Shown in pieces: positions 10,255 through 21,586 of a stretch of 64,000 bases of DNA. The position numbers were made by a program, and so were the translations under genes. Numbering within the stretch: the stretch's first letter is position 1; each line of letters opens with the position of its first letter. Source of the stretch: Hevea brasiliensis (Eukaryota; Streptophyta; Magnoliopsida; Malpighiales; Euphorbiaceae); NCBI RefSeq assembly GCF_030052815.1, contig NW_026614815.1:43446-107445 (forward strand), read 5' to 3'. The notes under the pieces were generated by a model. That model saw only the letters and a program-made list of their open reading frames with translations, ran no database searches and was not told the origin of the DNA.

Positions 10255-12024
10255 CTATATTTTCCATTTAGATTGATGTTTATATGATTTAATTGTGTGT
10301 TTGATCATGAGATCAAGAGTTTATTGCTGGTTGCAAAGTCAAAGTGGTGGCACAAATGATGAACACCATGGCGCGCATAGTTGATGCATCACAATGGTGT
10401 GCAAAGGTAAATGGATGGTGAATGTGCAATTGTTGTATGATTTAAGATCCATTTTATGTCTAATTAAATTGTTTAATTAGAATTTTATCACACAATTAAA
10501 TTATGATTCAAATCAGAATTTTAAAAATTGTTTGAATGTGATTCAAATCTGAATTTTAAAAGTTGTTTGAATGTGATTCAAATCTGAATTTTTAAAGTTG
10601 TTTGAATCATATTTAAATCTGATTTTTTAAAGTTGATTGAATAAAATTCAGATCTGATTTTTTAAAAAATGTTTGAATGTGATTCAAATCTGATTTTTCA
10701 AAAAATGTTTGAATGTGATTCAAATCTGAATTTTTAAAGTTGTTTGAATGTGATTCAAATCTGAATTTTTAAATTTGTTTGAATGAGATTCAAATTTGAA
10801 TTTTTAAATTTATTTGAATCATATTCAAATCTGAATTTTTGAGTTGAATATGAGATATTCAATTTAATTTAAGTATGTATGTTTTATTTAATTGTTAAAT
10901 AGTGATATGCATGATGGATGATCATGGACTATAAAAGACCAATGTGATTGGATTTATTTCTTTTATGTTTCTTTGGGATTGTAATTTAATTAATTTATTT
11001 TAATTTATTTTGGGCATGTATTATTAAGTTTGTAATAATTTTTGGGTTGTAATTTCATTTATTTAAGTTCTTGTAAATTCGCCTTGGTATGCCAAGGATT
11101 ACTATGTAATATTGGATTGCAAGAAGTTCAAGGAGGTCAAGAGCATTGGTGGGACCAGTGGGAGGAATTCAAGATTAAGTGTTGATTATGTACTCCTTCA
11201 GCAACTCTTGTAAAATGAATGAATGAAATGCACCTAGGAATGCCCGATTCAATTCTTGGTGGCTCGAATTGAATCCCTTAGAAAGTCCATGATCATACCA
11301 TATTTACTGATTATCCATGAATGCATGAGATGTATGGGAATGTATGCAATTGTATGATATATGCATGCTAAATGGATAATGTGCAAAGTGAGACCTTTAT
11401 AGTAAATAGAATGACCATAAAATCTTCCAAACAAATGATTAAGTTGGAAATGCTATAATTAAAGTAATTATAACATAGGCCCTCCATTGGGGCAATTATT
11501 TTAAGAAATTTGAAATAGTTGCATAAGATGCAATTTATTTAAGAGATTTTCTTAAGAATAATTGTTAAACCTGAGATGTTGTAAATATGTAAATGCTTTA
11601 GTGGCCAATATTGGATGTACCTGAGGACATTAAAATTATTAGCATAATTACAGGCTCAATGGGAACAACTTAACTAATGCAAGATAAGTCAATAATGGAT
11701 GTACCTGAGATTTTGAGCATTAGGGGCTAGGTAAAGGATTGAACCTCACATGAGATGTGATGGGCAAAGAGTTGCTCACTTATAGTTTATTGTAATTCCA
11801 ATAATGGATGTACCTGAGGATGATCAATAGAATTATAAGAATTCAATCACCCACTAGAAATCCATCCAATTAGGATTTCCGTTTTCTACTTTGGAAGTGT
11901 AGGATTCGCTAAGTTAGTGGGAGGACCAATTTGATTAAAAGACCATAATCATTTTGGTTAATTACATGATACATTTACTAATTAATCTGGTTATTTTCTG
12001 CAGTTAATTTTCTGATAAAAATGA
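10255..12024 (+). other. Leader after the E2 LTR, ending at the gag ATG position
   Basis: Full-length leader with a type I cassette next to the PBS (about 10330-10420), the ~34-bp tandem array (10500-10850) and three copies of a gag-proximal motif at 11607-11625, 11691-11709 and 11800-11818 (AATAATGGATGTACCTGAG or one base different). It ends at AAAAATGA (12024), where the rest of gag is replaced by an inverted PBS and LTR. No gag is attached. Confidence 0.88.
10500..10850 (+). repeat. Leader tandem repeat (~34-bp units)
   Basis: About ten units of the form TTTGAATGTGATTCAAATCT plus an A/T spacer. It is the reverse complement of the E1 array and the same in design. Confidence 0.9.
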
Positions 12025-12029
12025 TACCA
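12022..12029 (-). other. Partial primer-binding site at an inversion junction
   Basis: Only TGGTATCA (minus strand) remains. It overlaps by TGA (12022-12024) with the plus-strand leader end. Confidence 0.8.
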
Positions 12030-12031
12030 AT

Positions 12032-14131
12032 TGAAGGAACGGAAGCGTGAAAAACACAAGTTTATACCATTGAATTCAAAAATTTTCACCTAGGGTCACA
12101 TGCATCATGCAAGATTTATTTTTATCTATTTGATTTCAATGATAAACAACATATTAAAACTCTTTTAATATGTTTTTGGATCTGTATTTGCCATTTAAGA
12201 TTTTAAAATTAATCAGATTAATTTTAGAACCCTAGATTAAATCAAGAACGATTACACTAACCTCTTGATGCGCTACAGTGTGTCTGCGCCTTTGAGATTC
12301 GTCTTCAGGACACCAGATGTTGTCCCTCTAGCTTGTCCACACCAAGAACACCTACGGCAGCCCTTGAACAGATTCTAAAGCCTTTTCTATTAATTAGAAA
12401 TTCAAGTTCTGCCTTTTAAGAGATTAGAGATGTAAACAGGACACTAGAAACAATTTCTAGTGTTCTTAATTCAAGAGATTGATGGCTAATCTCTTTGAAT
12501 TGATAAGAGATGAAGAAGAAGAAATAGAAACCCTCAAAGTGGCGTGACAAAGGAGTGTGGCTGCTAGTTGTCTTTTATTTTCTCATAACAACACTTAAAT
12601 AGCTAGGTTAACACATTAAACCCTTGCCACATGTCACCCTTTGATTAGCTCTAGGTTTAAGTGACCCAATCACATTATGCCAAGTGTCAAACCTATATTT
12701 AATCTTGATTTTAATCATCTTACATGATTAAAAACATTTGCAAGCTTATGTGTTATGCCATGTGTCACCATCTCATGGTGCCACGTGTCACTGCAAAATG
12801 ACCAAAATGCCCCTGTCTTAATTTTGAGTTCTTAACCCAAAATAATTATTTTCTTCTTCTAATTAATTTATATCAAATATAAATTAATTAATTAATCTCT
12901 ATTAATTAATTTCTCATTAATTAAATTCATATTTAAATACTTTAAATATAAATTTAACTTATATTATACATCCAATAATCTATATTTGGTTTCAAGTCAT
13001 GCTAGGGACTTTGCAATCTAATTGCAAACCAAACCTATTTAATTAATCAATTAAACTCTTTAATTAATTAATTAAATCATATTTAAATAGGTGATAACTT
13101 GTGTATGTGTGTGACTTACTAGGCTCATCACTAATTAGCAATGAGACATGATCTCAACTCTTAATATCATCAAAACTCTTTCTTACCATAAATGATTTCT
13201 CTAAATCATTTTATGAACCTCATAGACCATGGTTAACACCTAGCATAGCATGCCATGGCCACCCAATTAGTAATAAGGTTTACCTTAAATGAACCTATAA
13301 TCATATGTTACCATGCACTAGAATCTCTCTGTTACAAAATCCCAACTCAAGCTGGAGTCGTGGTTTATGTCAAACTCCATTTGCTTTGAATATTATGTTC
13401 TCTTTTAATTCCAGTTCTTGATTAAAAATATTTTCTTATCAGAAACTCTTTTCTGAATAAATCTATCTGTCCTGACCAGGAACTTGAAACATCAAGAACA
13501 ATTAAATGAACATAGGATTTTATCTCTATTTACTTAGAGGAACAGATTCCATCTTGATTAACACCTACCTCCATATATAACTAGTAGGAGCTAACACATG
13601 CCCATATACCCATACACAGTACAAGTATGAAAGCAGTATCAAACTCAAACTACCTATATACAAGATAACTGTGCTATCTCAGGTCCAAAGATTATATGCA
13701 TTGATATGATTTATGACAAAACATTGACAAGAGTAAACTCCATGTGCTTGTCATAAGTGTCACTGGTTCGGCCTACTTATCATTTATAAGTGCCTATCAT
13801 ATTTGTCATATGGCATGAGACTCACCATTCCATTTTATTTATATCTCATATAAATAACTTGGGAACAAACATGAATACAATCTTTCTGGATAAGTCATGT
13901 CCTTATTATGAAGTATCCTCGATTGTGAACCTATTTATGATACTTTGTGCTAGAAATATTGTCACTCATATTCTTAACAACTTAAGAATAATATTTCTAA
14001 CAAAATATCAATGGACCTTTTCTATTACACATAAATATATTATGTAAATGGAAAAGTGGAAATGCCTTTTATTAATAAAAATATATACAAGATACATACT
14101 AAATGATATGCTCTAGAGCATACTACTAACA
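12032..14131 (-). repeat. Inverted full-length LTR with almost no internal sequence
   Basis: 2100 bp, minus orientation, TG...CA borders. On its PBS side only 8 bp of PBS survives before plus-strand leader. On its other side 28 bp of internal 3' end separates it from a second minus-strand LTR. Promoter motifs are at 12782-12787 and 12601-12594. Confidence 0.94.
12594..12787 (-). promoter_or_regulatory. LTR promoter motifs: G-box and TATA-like box
   Basis: CACGTG at 12782-12787 and TATTTAAG at 12601-12594 on the minus strand. Transcription would point into the plus-strand leader and LTR of E2, giving antisense RNA to it. Confidence 0.5.
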
Positions 14132-14159
14132 ATCTCCCACTAGCACTAGAGCCATTCAT
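14132..14159 (-). other. 28-bp internal remnant (PPT and pol end) between two LTRs
   Basis: Minus strand: the last bases of pol including the TAG stop, then AGTGGGAGAT. It joins directly to the CTTCA end of the LTR at 14160. Everything from PBS to near the pol stop is missing. Confidence 0.88.
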
Positions 14160-16257
14160 TGAAGGAACGGAAGCGTGAAAAACACAAGTTTATACCATTG
14201 AATTCAAAAATTTTCACCTAGGGTCACATGCATCATGCAAGATTTATTTTTATCTATTTGATTTCAATGATAAACAACATATTAAAACTCTTTTAATATG
14301 TTTTTAGATCTGTATTTGCCATTTAAGATTTTAAAATTAATCAGATTAATTTTAGAACCCTAGATTAAATCAAGAACGATTACACTAACCTCTTGATGCA
14401 CTGCAGCTTGTCTGCGCCTTTGAGATTCGTCTTCAAGACACCATATGTTGTCCCTCTAGCTTGTCCACACCAAGAACACCTATGGCAGCCCTTGAATAGC
14501 TTCTAAAGCTTTTTCTATTAATTAGAAAATCAAGTTCTGCCTTTTAAGATATTAAAGATGTAAACAGGACACTAGAAACAATTTCTAGTATTCTTAATTC
14601 AAGAGATTGATGGCTAATCTCTTTGAATTGATAAGAGATGAAGAAGAAGAGATAAAAACCCTCAAAGTGGCGTGACAAAGGAGTGTGGCTGCTGGTTGTG
14701 TTTTATTTTCTCATAACAACACTTAAATAGCTAGGTTAACACATTAAACCCTTGCCACATGTCACCCTTTGATTAGCTCTAGGTTTAAGTGACCCAATCA
14801 CATTATGCCAAGTGTCAAACCTATATTTAATCTTGATTTTAATCATCTTACATGATTAAAAAACATTTGGCAAGCTTATGTGTTATGCCATGTGTCACCA
14901 TCTCATGGTGCCACGTGTCACACTGCAAAATGACCAAAATGCCCCTGTGTCTTAATTTTGAGTTCTCAACCCAAAATAATTATTTTTTTTCTTCTAATTA
15001 ATTTATATCAAATATAAATTAATTAATTAATCTCTATTAATTAATTTCTCATTAATTAAATTCATATTTAAACACTTTAAATATAAATTTAATTTATACT
15101 ACACATCCAATAATCTAGATTTGGTTTCAAGTCATGCTAGGGACTTTGCAATCTAATTGCAAACCAAACCTATTTAATTAATCAATTAAACTCTTTAATT
15201 AATTAATTAAATCATATTTAAATAGGTGATAACTTGTGTATGTGTGTGACTTACTAGGCTCATCACTAATTGGCAATGAGACATGATATCAACTCTTAAT
15301 ATCATCAGAACTCTTTCGTACCATAAATGATTTCTCTAAATCATTTTATGAACCTCATAGACCATGGTTAACACCTAGCATAGCATGCCATGGCCACCCA
15401 ATTAGTAATAAGGTTTACCTTAAATGAACCTATAATCATATGTTACCATGCACTAGAATCTCTCTGTTACAAAATCCCAACTCAAGTGAGTCATGGCTTA
15501 TGTCAAACTCCATTTGCTATGAATATTATGTTCTCTTTTAATTCCAGTTCTTGATTAAAAGATTTTCTCATCGAAACTCTTTTACGAATAAATCTATCTG
15601 TCTGGCCAGAACTTGAAACATCAAGAACAATTAAATGAACATAGGATTTTATCTCTATTTACTTAGAGGCAGATTCCATCTTGATCAACACCTACCTCCA
15701 TATATAACTAGTAGGAGCCAACACATGCCCATATACCCATACACAGTACAAGTATGAAAGCGATATCAAACTCAAACTACCTATATACAAGATAACTGTG
15801 CTATCTCGGTCTAAAGATTATATGCCTTGATATGATTTATGACAAAACATTGACAAGAGTAAACTCCATGTGCTTGTCATAAGTGTCACTAGTTCGACCT
15901 ACTTATCATTTATAAGTGCCTATCATGTTTGTTATATGGCATGAGACTCACCATTCCATCTTATTTATATCTCATATAAATAACTTGGAACAAACATGAA
16001 TACAATCTTTACGGATAAGTCATGTCCTTATTATGAAGTATCCTCGATTGTGAACCTATTTATGATACTTTGTGCTAGAAATATTGTCACTCATATTCTT
16101 AACAACTTAAGAATAATATTTCTAACAAAATATCAATGGACCTTTTCTATTACACATAAATATATTATGTAAAGCGGAAAAGTGGAAATGCCTTTTATTA
16201 ATAAAATTATGTACAAGATACATACTAAATGATATGCTCTAGGGCATACTACTAACA
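14160..16257 (-). repeat. 3' LTR of C1, full length
   Basis: 2098 bp, TG...CA. Promoter motifs at 14912-14917 and 14729-14722. It shares the TTAAGATATTAAAG variant with the C2 and C3 LTRs, which groups the three minus-array LTRs together. A single missing G near 15988 breaks the antisense 85-codon frame found in the other LTRs. Confidence 0.95.
14722..14917 (-). promoter_or_regulatory. LTR promoter motifs: G-box and TATA-like box
   Basis: CACGTG at 14912-14917 and TATTTAAG at 14729-14722 (minus strand). Confidence 0.55.
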
Positions 16258-16267
16258 ATCTCCCACT
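16258..16267 (-). other. Polypurine tract, C1
   Basis: AGTGGGAGAT on the minus strand, directly before the LTR. Confidence 0.85.
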
Positions 16268-16271
16268 AGCA

Positions 16272-18950
16272 CTAGAGCCATTCATTTACAATATCTTAGA
16301 CCTATCTTCTCAAGATGTCGGTCTAATCGAGTCCGTGACATAGGCTTAGTGAATGGATCATTTGGATTTTTAGGTGATGTTATTTTCTGCATGGCTATAT
16401 CGCCTTTGCCCAACTATATATGTCCGATAATGTGGTAGTGCCTTTCTATGTGTTTGGATTTTGGGTGAGACCTTAGTTCCTTAGCCTTTGTATGTTGCTC
16501 CATTGTTGTCACAATGTAGTGGAATTGCGACTCAATGGAAGGAACTCTGTAAGTTCATCACGAACTTCTTTATCCAAGCGACTTCCTTTGCGACATCGAT
16601 GCGAGAATATACTCGACCTCTGTAGTGGAACTGCGATCGTGCTCTGTTTGGAACTCTTCCAACCGCGCACCTCCATTACAAATGAACACATATCTAGAGG
16701 TAGACTTTCTATCATCAATATCGATTGGAAATCGAATCGTATAACCATCCAATTGCAAGTCTCCACCTCCATAAATCAAGAATAAATCCTTAGTTCTTCT
16801 CAAGTACTTAAGGATATTCTTGTGACTATCGATGTTCCAAACTGGATTGGATTGATACCGCTAGTCAAACTAACGACATATGCGATATCAGGCCTAGTAC
16901 ACAACATTGCATACATTAAACTTCCAATAGCCGAAGCATATGGAATCTGGCCATCTTATCTCTTTCTTCAGGTGTCTTTGGAGACATCTCTTTAGAAAGA
17001 TGGATACCATGTCTCACTGGTAACAATCCTCTCTTGGAATCAAGCATGTTAAACCTCTTTAACACCTTTTCCAAGTATAGACTTTGGGATAAACCAATTA
17101 TTCTTTTCGCTCTATCTCTATAGATGCGAATCCCAAGAATATAGGTTGCCTCCCCTAAGTCTTTCATGGAGAATGTATTTGACAACCATACCTTTATAGT
17201 CGTCAACATACCTGTGTCATTACCCATCAACGATATGTCATCCACATATAAGACAAGGAAAGTGATAGCCTTTGTCACTAACCTTCTTATATACACATGG
17301 CTCATCCTCATTTTTGATAAAACCAAAGGATTTAATGGCTTCATCAAAACGGATGTTCCAACTCCTCGAAGCTTGTTTCAACCCATAAATGGATCGCTTT
17401 AGCTTGCATACCTTGGAACCATCTTGGGATTCAAATCCCCTAGGTTGTTCCATGAAAATGTTTTCTTCAATGTATCCATTGAGAAAAGCTGTTTTGACAT
17501 CCATCTGCCAAATCTCATAATCATAGTATGCTGCTATTGCTAATAAAATCCTAATTGATTTAAGCATGGCAACAGGTGAGAAAGTCTCCTCATAGTCGAT
17601 TCCTTGCCTTTGGCGAAACCCTTTCGCTACTAGCCTTGCCTTATAGGTCTCTACCTTTCCATCAGAACCAATTTTCTTCTTGAAAACCCATTTGTTCCCT
17701 ATAGGTATAATACCTTCAGGTGGGTCAACAAGATCCCAAACTTGATTCTTATATATGGAATCAATCTCGGATTTCATAGCATCAATCCATTTTAAAGAGT
17801 CTATATCTTATATAGCTTCTTCATAGGTAAGTGGATCATCTCCATGATCTACTTCTTCATGAGTAGACAACTCTTGTTCTTCTTCATGAAGAAAACCATA
17901 TCTCACTGGTAGGTGAGATACCCTGGTTGTTCTTCGAGGCAGTGTAGATGTTTCATCAACGGGTATAGGTTGACTAGATGGATCAATATCCATCGATGCA
18001 TTGGTTAGTCGAATTCTCCAATTCTAACTCTATTTGCCTTCCTTTGCCTCCTTCTTGAACAAAGTTGTTCAAGAAATGTAGCATCTCTACTTATCACAAC
18101 CTTTTGTGACGTAGGCAAATAAAAATACTCTCCCAAACTCTCTGGTGGAGATCCAACAAATCGACCTTTTACGATCCTGGTCTCCAATTTATCGGTGTTT
18201 AGCTTTTGATATAAATTTGGACAACCCCAAATCTTAACATGCTTAAGACTTGGTTTTCTTCCATGCCATATCTCATAAGGTGTGGAAGAAAGCGATTTTG
18301 ATGGAATCCTATTCGAATATACAAAGTGATTCTAATGCAAATCCCCAAAGAAGATTGGCATATCGGTATAGCTCATCATACTACGTACCATATCCAATAG
18401 ATTACGATTTCTCCTTCGGATACACCATTCAAGCGTGGCGTTCTGGAGAGTCGGTGAGAAACAATGCCATGCTCTCTCAAGTATTCATCAAATTCGATTA
18501 CTCAAATATTCACCTCCACGATCGATCGAAGAGCTTTAATACTCTTTCTGTTTGATTTTCTACTTGATTTAAATTCTTTGAATTTTCAAAAGATTCATGT
18601 TTGTATTTCATCAAATACAAATACCCAAACCTTGATTTATCATCGATAAAGGTAATAAAATAATGAAAGCCCCTCTAGCCATTTCTTTAAATGGACCACA
18701 TACATCACTATGTATTAGCTCCAAAATACTTTGACTCTTAGCCCTGTCCAACAAAGGGTGATCTAGTCATTTTGCCACTGAGGCAAGATTCACAAGTTGG
18801 AGTAGGCTCGAGTCCAACAAGGATAGAATCCCCATTTTCTCCAATTTTGTAATCCTATCTTACGCAACATGACATAACCTTAAGTGCCAAATATATTTTG
18901 AACTTGAGTTGGTTTTCACCACGGCATTGCATTCATTTAGATTGCTATAC
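16272..18950 (-). pseudogene. pol: C1 pol: integrase, reverse transcriptase, RNase H, frameshifted
   Basis: Minus strand. Integrase lies at about 18935-18060; the second catalytic region near 18520 has lost a base where other copies read GATCTGATCG (here GATCGATCG). Reverse transcriptase is open from 17777 to 17238 (179 codons) and continues in another frame to about 16916. It covers '[10 protein letters not shown]', 'QMDVKTAFLNGYIEENIFMEQP' and YVDD (17248-17237). The residue three after YVDD is Ser where other copies have Leu, because CTG reads TCG. RNase H ends at the TAG stop (16274-16272), with at least four frame breaks between 16500 and 16800. The protease is absent. Many breaks sit at CAG/CTG. 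The copy is almost identical to C2. Confidence 0.9.
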
Positions 18951-19045
18951 TGCGGCGGTGGAAACACTTTCTTACTGGCAATGGAAACACTTTCCTATTG
19001 GCAATGGAAAAACTTTACTGTTGGCAGTGGAAACACTTTCCTTTG
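18951..19045 (-). repeat. 23-bp knuckle repeats, about four units (C1)
   Basis: Four units around TGGAAACACTTTC (the minus strand of GAAAGTGTTTCCA), lying between the gag basic tail and integrase, in the place of the protease. Confidence 0.92.
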
Positions 19046-19801
19046 CCTTCATCAGCTTTAGTCTTCCTTTTCTGTTTAGCTATTTTATTAGAATGAACAG
19101 GAATCTGAGGTTTCTTTTCTTATTGCCCTTCTTCTTGTTGGACTTTCCAGTGAAGAAGAAGCAATCAAAGCTACCTCTTTTCCTTTATTGCACAGCATAT
19201 TCTTTTGGGCAATAACCGACATGTTGAGTAAACCAGCTAAGGTGCATTCTATTGAGTCATATGGAAATTTGTCACAAAATTTCCCAAAAGACCAGGAGGG
19301 ATGAAGTATCAAATCCGTCTGTAGTTGGAAATCCATGTTGAAGTCAAGATATTCCAAGCTGCTCAATCAGTGAATCATCTTGTGGACATGATCCACAACA
19401 TTACATCCCTTAGACATCCTCATGCGGAGCAATTTGCCTAGATATCTCATACCTAGCATTCTGCTGTGCTCACAATACAACTCTTGTAGGTGAAGGAGGA
19501 TCTCACTCGCACTCTGCATGTTCTCATGTTGCTTCTGTAACTCATTACTCATGGAAGCAAGCATGTAACACTTAGCTCTCATATCATGCTCCTTCCACTT
19601 GTCCAAAGTTTCATGTTCCTCTTAAGTGGCCTCTGGAGGTAAGGGACTAGGAACATTTGAATCTAGAACATATCCTATATGTTCAAGGTTCAAGATAAGT
19701 TTCAAATTTCTTAGCCAATCAAACAAATTAGGTCCTGTCAACCTATTGCGATCAAGTATGCTTGCAAGGATATTGGATGGTGGTAGTTGTTTTGTGCTCA
19801 T
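18951..19801 (-). pseudogene. gag: C1 gag with stop codon and 23-bp knuckle repeats
   Basis: Starts at the ATG at 19801-19799, immediately after the leader. An in-frame TAA (19624-19622) near codon 60 replaces the CAA seen in D2, and C2 has the same stop, so it predates their duplication. The central gag region is readable from 19606 to 19367, then shifts frame. The C-terminal basic tail precedes the 23-bp repeat array at 18951-19045. The rest of the zinc knuckle is missing. Confidence 0.87.
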
Positions 19802-21570
19802 TATTATCAGAAAATTAATTGCAGAAAATAACCAGATTAATTAGTAAATGTATCATGTAATTAACCAAAATGATTATGGTCTTTTAATCAAATTGGTCCT
19901 CCCACTAACTTAGCGAATCCTACACTTCCAGAGTAGAAAACGGAAATCCTAGTTGGATGGATTTCTAGTGGGTGATTGAATTCTTATAATTCTATTGATC
20001 ATCCTCAGGTACATCCATTATTGGAATTACAATAAACTATAAGTGAGCAATTCCTTGCCCATCACATCTCATGTGAGGTTCAATCCTTTACCTAGCCCCT
20101 AATGCTCAAAATCTCAGGTACATCCATTATTGACTTATCTTGCATTAGTTAAGTTGATCCCATTGAGCCAGTAATTATGCAAATAATTTTAATGTCCTCA
20201 GGTACATCCAATATTGGCCACTAAACCATTTACATATTTACAACATCTCATGCTTAACAATTATTCTTAAGAAAATCTCTTAAATAAATTACATCTTATG
20301 CAACTATTTAAAATTTCTTAAAATAATTGCCCCAATGGAGGGCCTATGTTATAATTACTTTAATTATAGCATTTCCAACTTAATCATTTGTTTGGAAGAT
20401 TTTATGGTCATTCTATTTACTATTAAGGTCTCACTTTGCACATTATCCATTTAGCATGCATATATCATATAATTGCATACATTCCCATACATCTCATGCA
20501 TTCATGGATAAGCAGTAAATATGGTATGATCATGGACTTTCTAAGGGATTCAATTCTGAGCCACCAAGAATTGAATTAGGGCATTCCTAGGTGCATTTCA
20601 TTCATTCATTTTACAAGAGTTGCTGAAGGAGTACATAATCAACACTTGATATTGAATTCCTCCCACTGGTCCCACCAATGCTCTTGACCTCCTTGAACTT
20701 CTTGCAATCCAATATTACATAGTAATCCTTGGCATACCAAGGCGAATTTACAAGAACTTAAATAAATGAAATTACAACCCAAAAATATTACAAACTTAAT
20801 AATACATGCCCAAAATAAATTAAAATAAATTAATTAATTTACAATCCCAAAGAAACATAAAAGAAATAAATCCAATCACATTGGTCTTTTATAGTCCATG
20901 ATCATCCATCATGCATATCACTATTTAACAATTAAATAAAACATACAAACTTAAATTAAATTGAATATCTCATATTTAACTTAAAAATCCAGATTTGAAT
21001 ATATTTCAATTAAATTTAAAAATTCAGATTTGAATCTCATTCAAACAAATTTTAAAATTCAGATTTGAATCACATTCAAACAACTTCAAAAATTCATATT
21101 TGAATCACATTCAAACATATTTAAAAAATCAGATTTGAATCACATTCAAATATTTTTTAAAAAAATCAGATCTGAATTTTATTGAATCAATTTTAAAATT
21201 CAGATTTGAATATGATTCAAACAACTTTAAAAATTCAGATTTGAATCACATTCAAACAACTTTTAAAATTCATATTTGAATCACATTCAAACAATTTTTA
21301 AAATTCTGATTTGAATCATAATTTAATTGTGTGATTAAAACTACTAATTAAACACTTTAATTAGTCAAAGAATAGGCCTTAGATCATACAACAATTGCAG
21401 AATTAAAAGCCAAACCTTGAACTACCCATGGAACCATTGTTGCCGCCACCAATGGTGGCTTCACCATGAGTGCCGCCACACCTCTTGATCCTACCAGTAA
21501 TGAATCAATCATCTCATGATCAAATCACACAATTAAATCATATACACAACAATCTAAATGGCAAATATAG
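19802..21570 (-). other. C1 leader
   Basis: Same organisation as the other leaders: three gag-proximal motif copies (about 20003-20215), the tandem array (20990-21323) and a type III cassette beside the PBS (about 21405-21520) carrying CACCAATGGTGG, found only here and in C2. Confidence 0.87.
20990..21323 (-). repeat. Leader tandem repeat (~34-bp units), C1
   Basis: Ten or so units of CAGATTTGAATCACATTCAA type. Confidence 0.9.
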
Positions 21571-21584
21571 TGGCTCTGATACCA
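21571..21584 (-). other. Primer-binding site, C1
   Basis: TGGTATCAGAGCCA on the minus strand, 2 bp from the LTR. Confidence 0.95.
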
Positions 21585-21586
21585 AT

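Larger units (their letters stand above)
4715..12024 (+). mobile_element. Copia copy E2: truncated gag, protease-less pol, LTR, following leader
   Basis: Plus-strand copy whose 5' end (LTR, leader, first ~45 gag codons) is replaced by an inverted pol fragment. Internal sequence runs to 8145, followed by a full LTR (8146-10238) and a second leader that stops at the gag ATG position (12024), where an inverted LTR begins. The protease region is deleted. Confidence 0.9.

Noticed and set aside
10500..10850. CRISPR-like or satellite reading of the ~34-bp array
   Set aside because: There are no unique spacers, units merge without constant repeats, and the array sits at a fixed place in every element leader of a plant retrotransposon.
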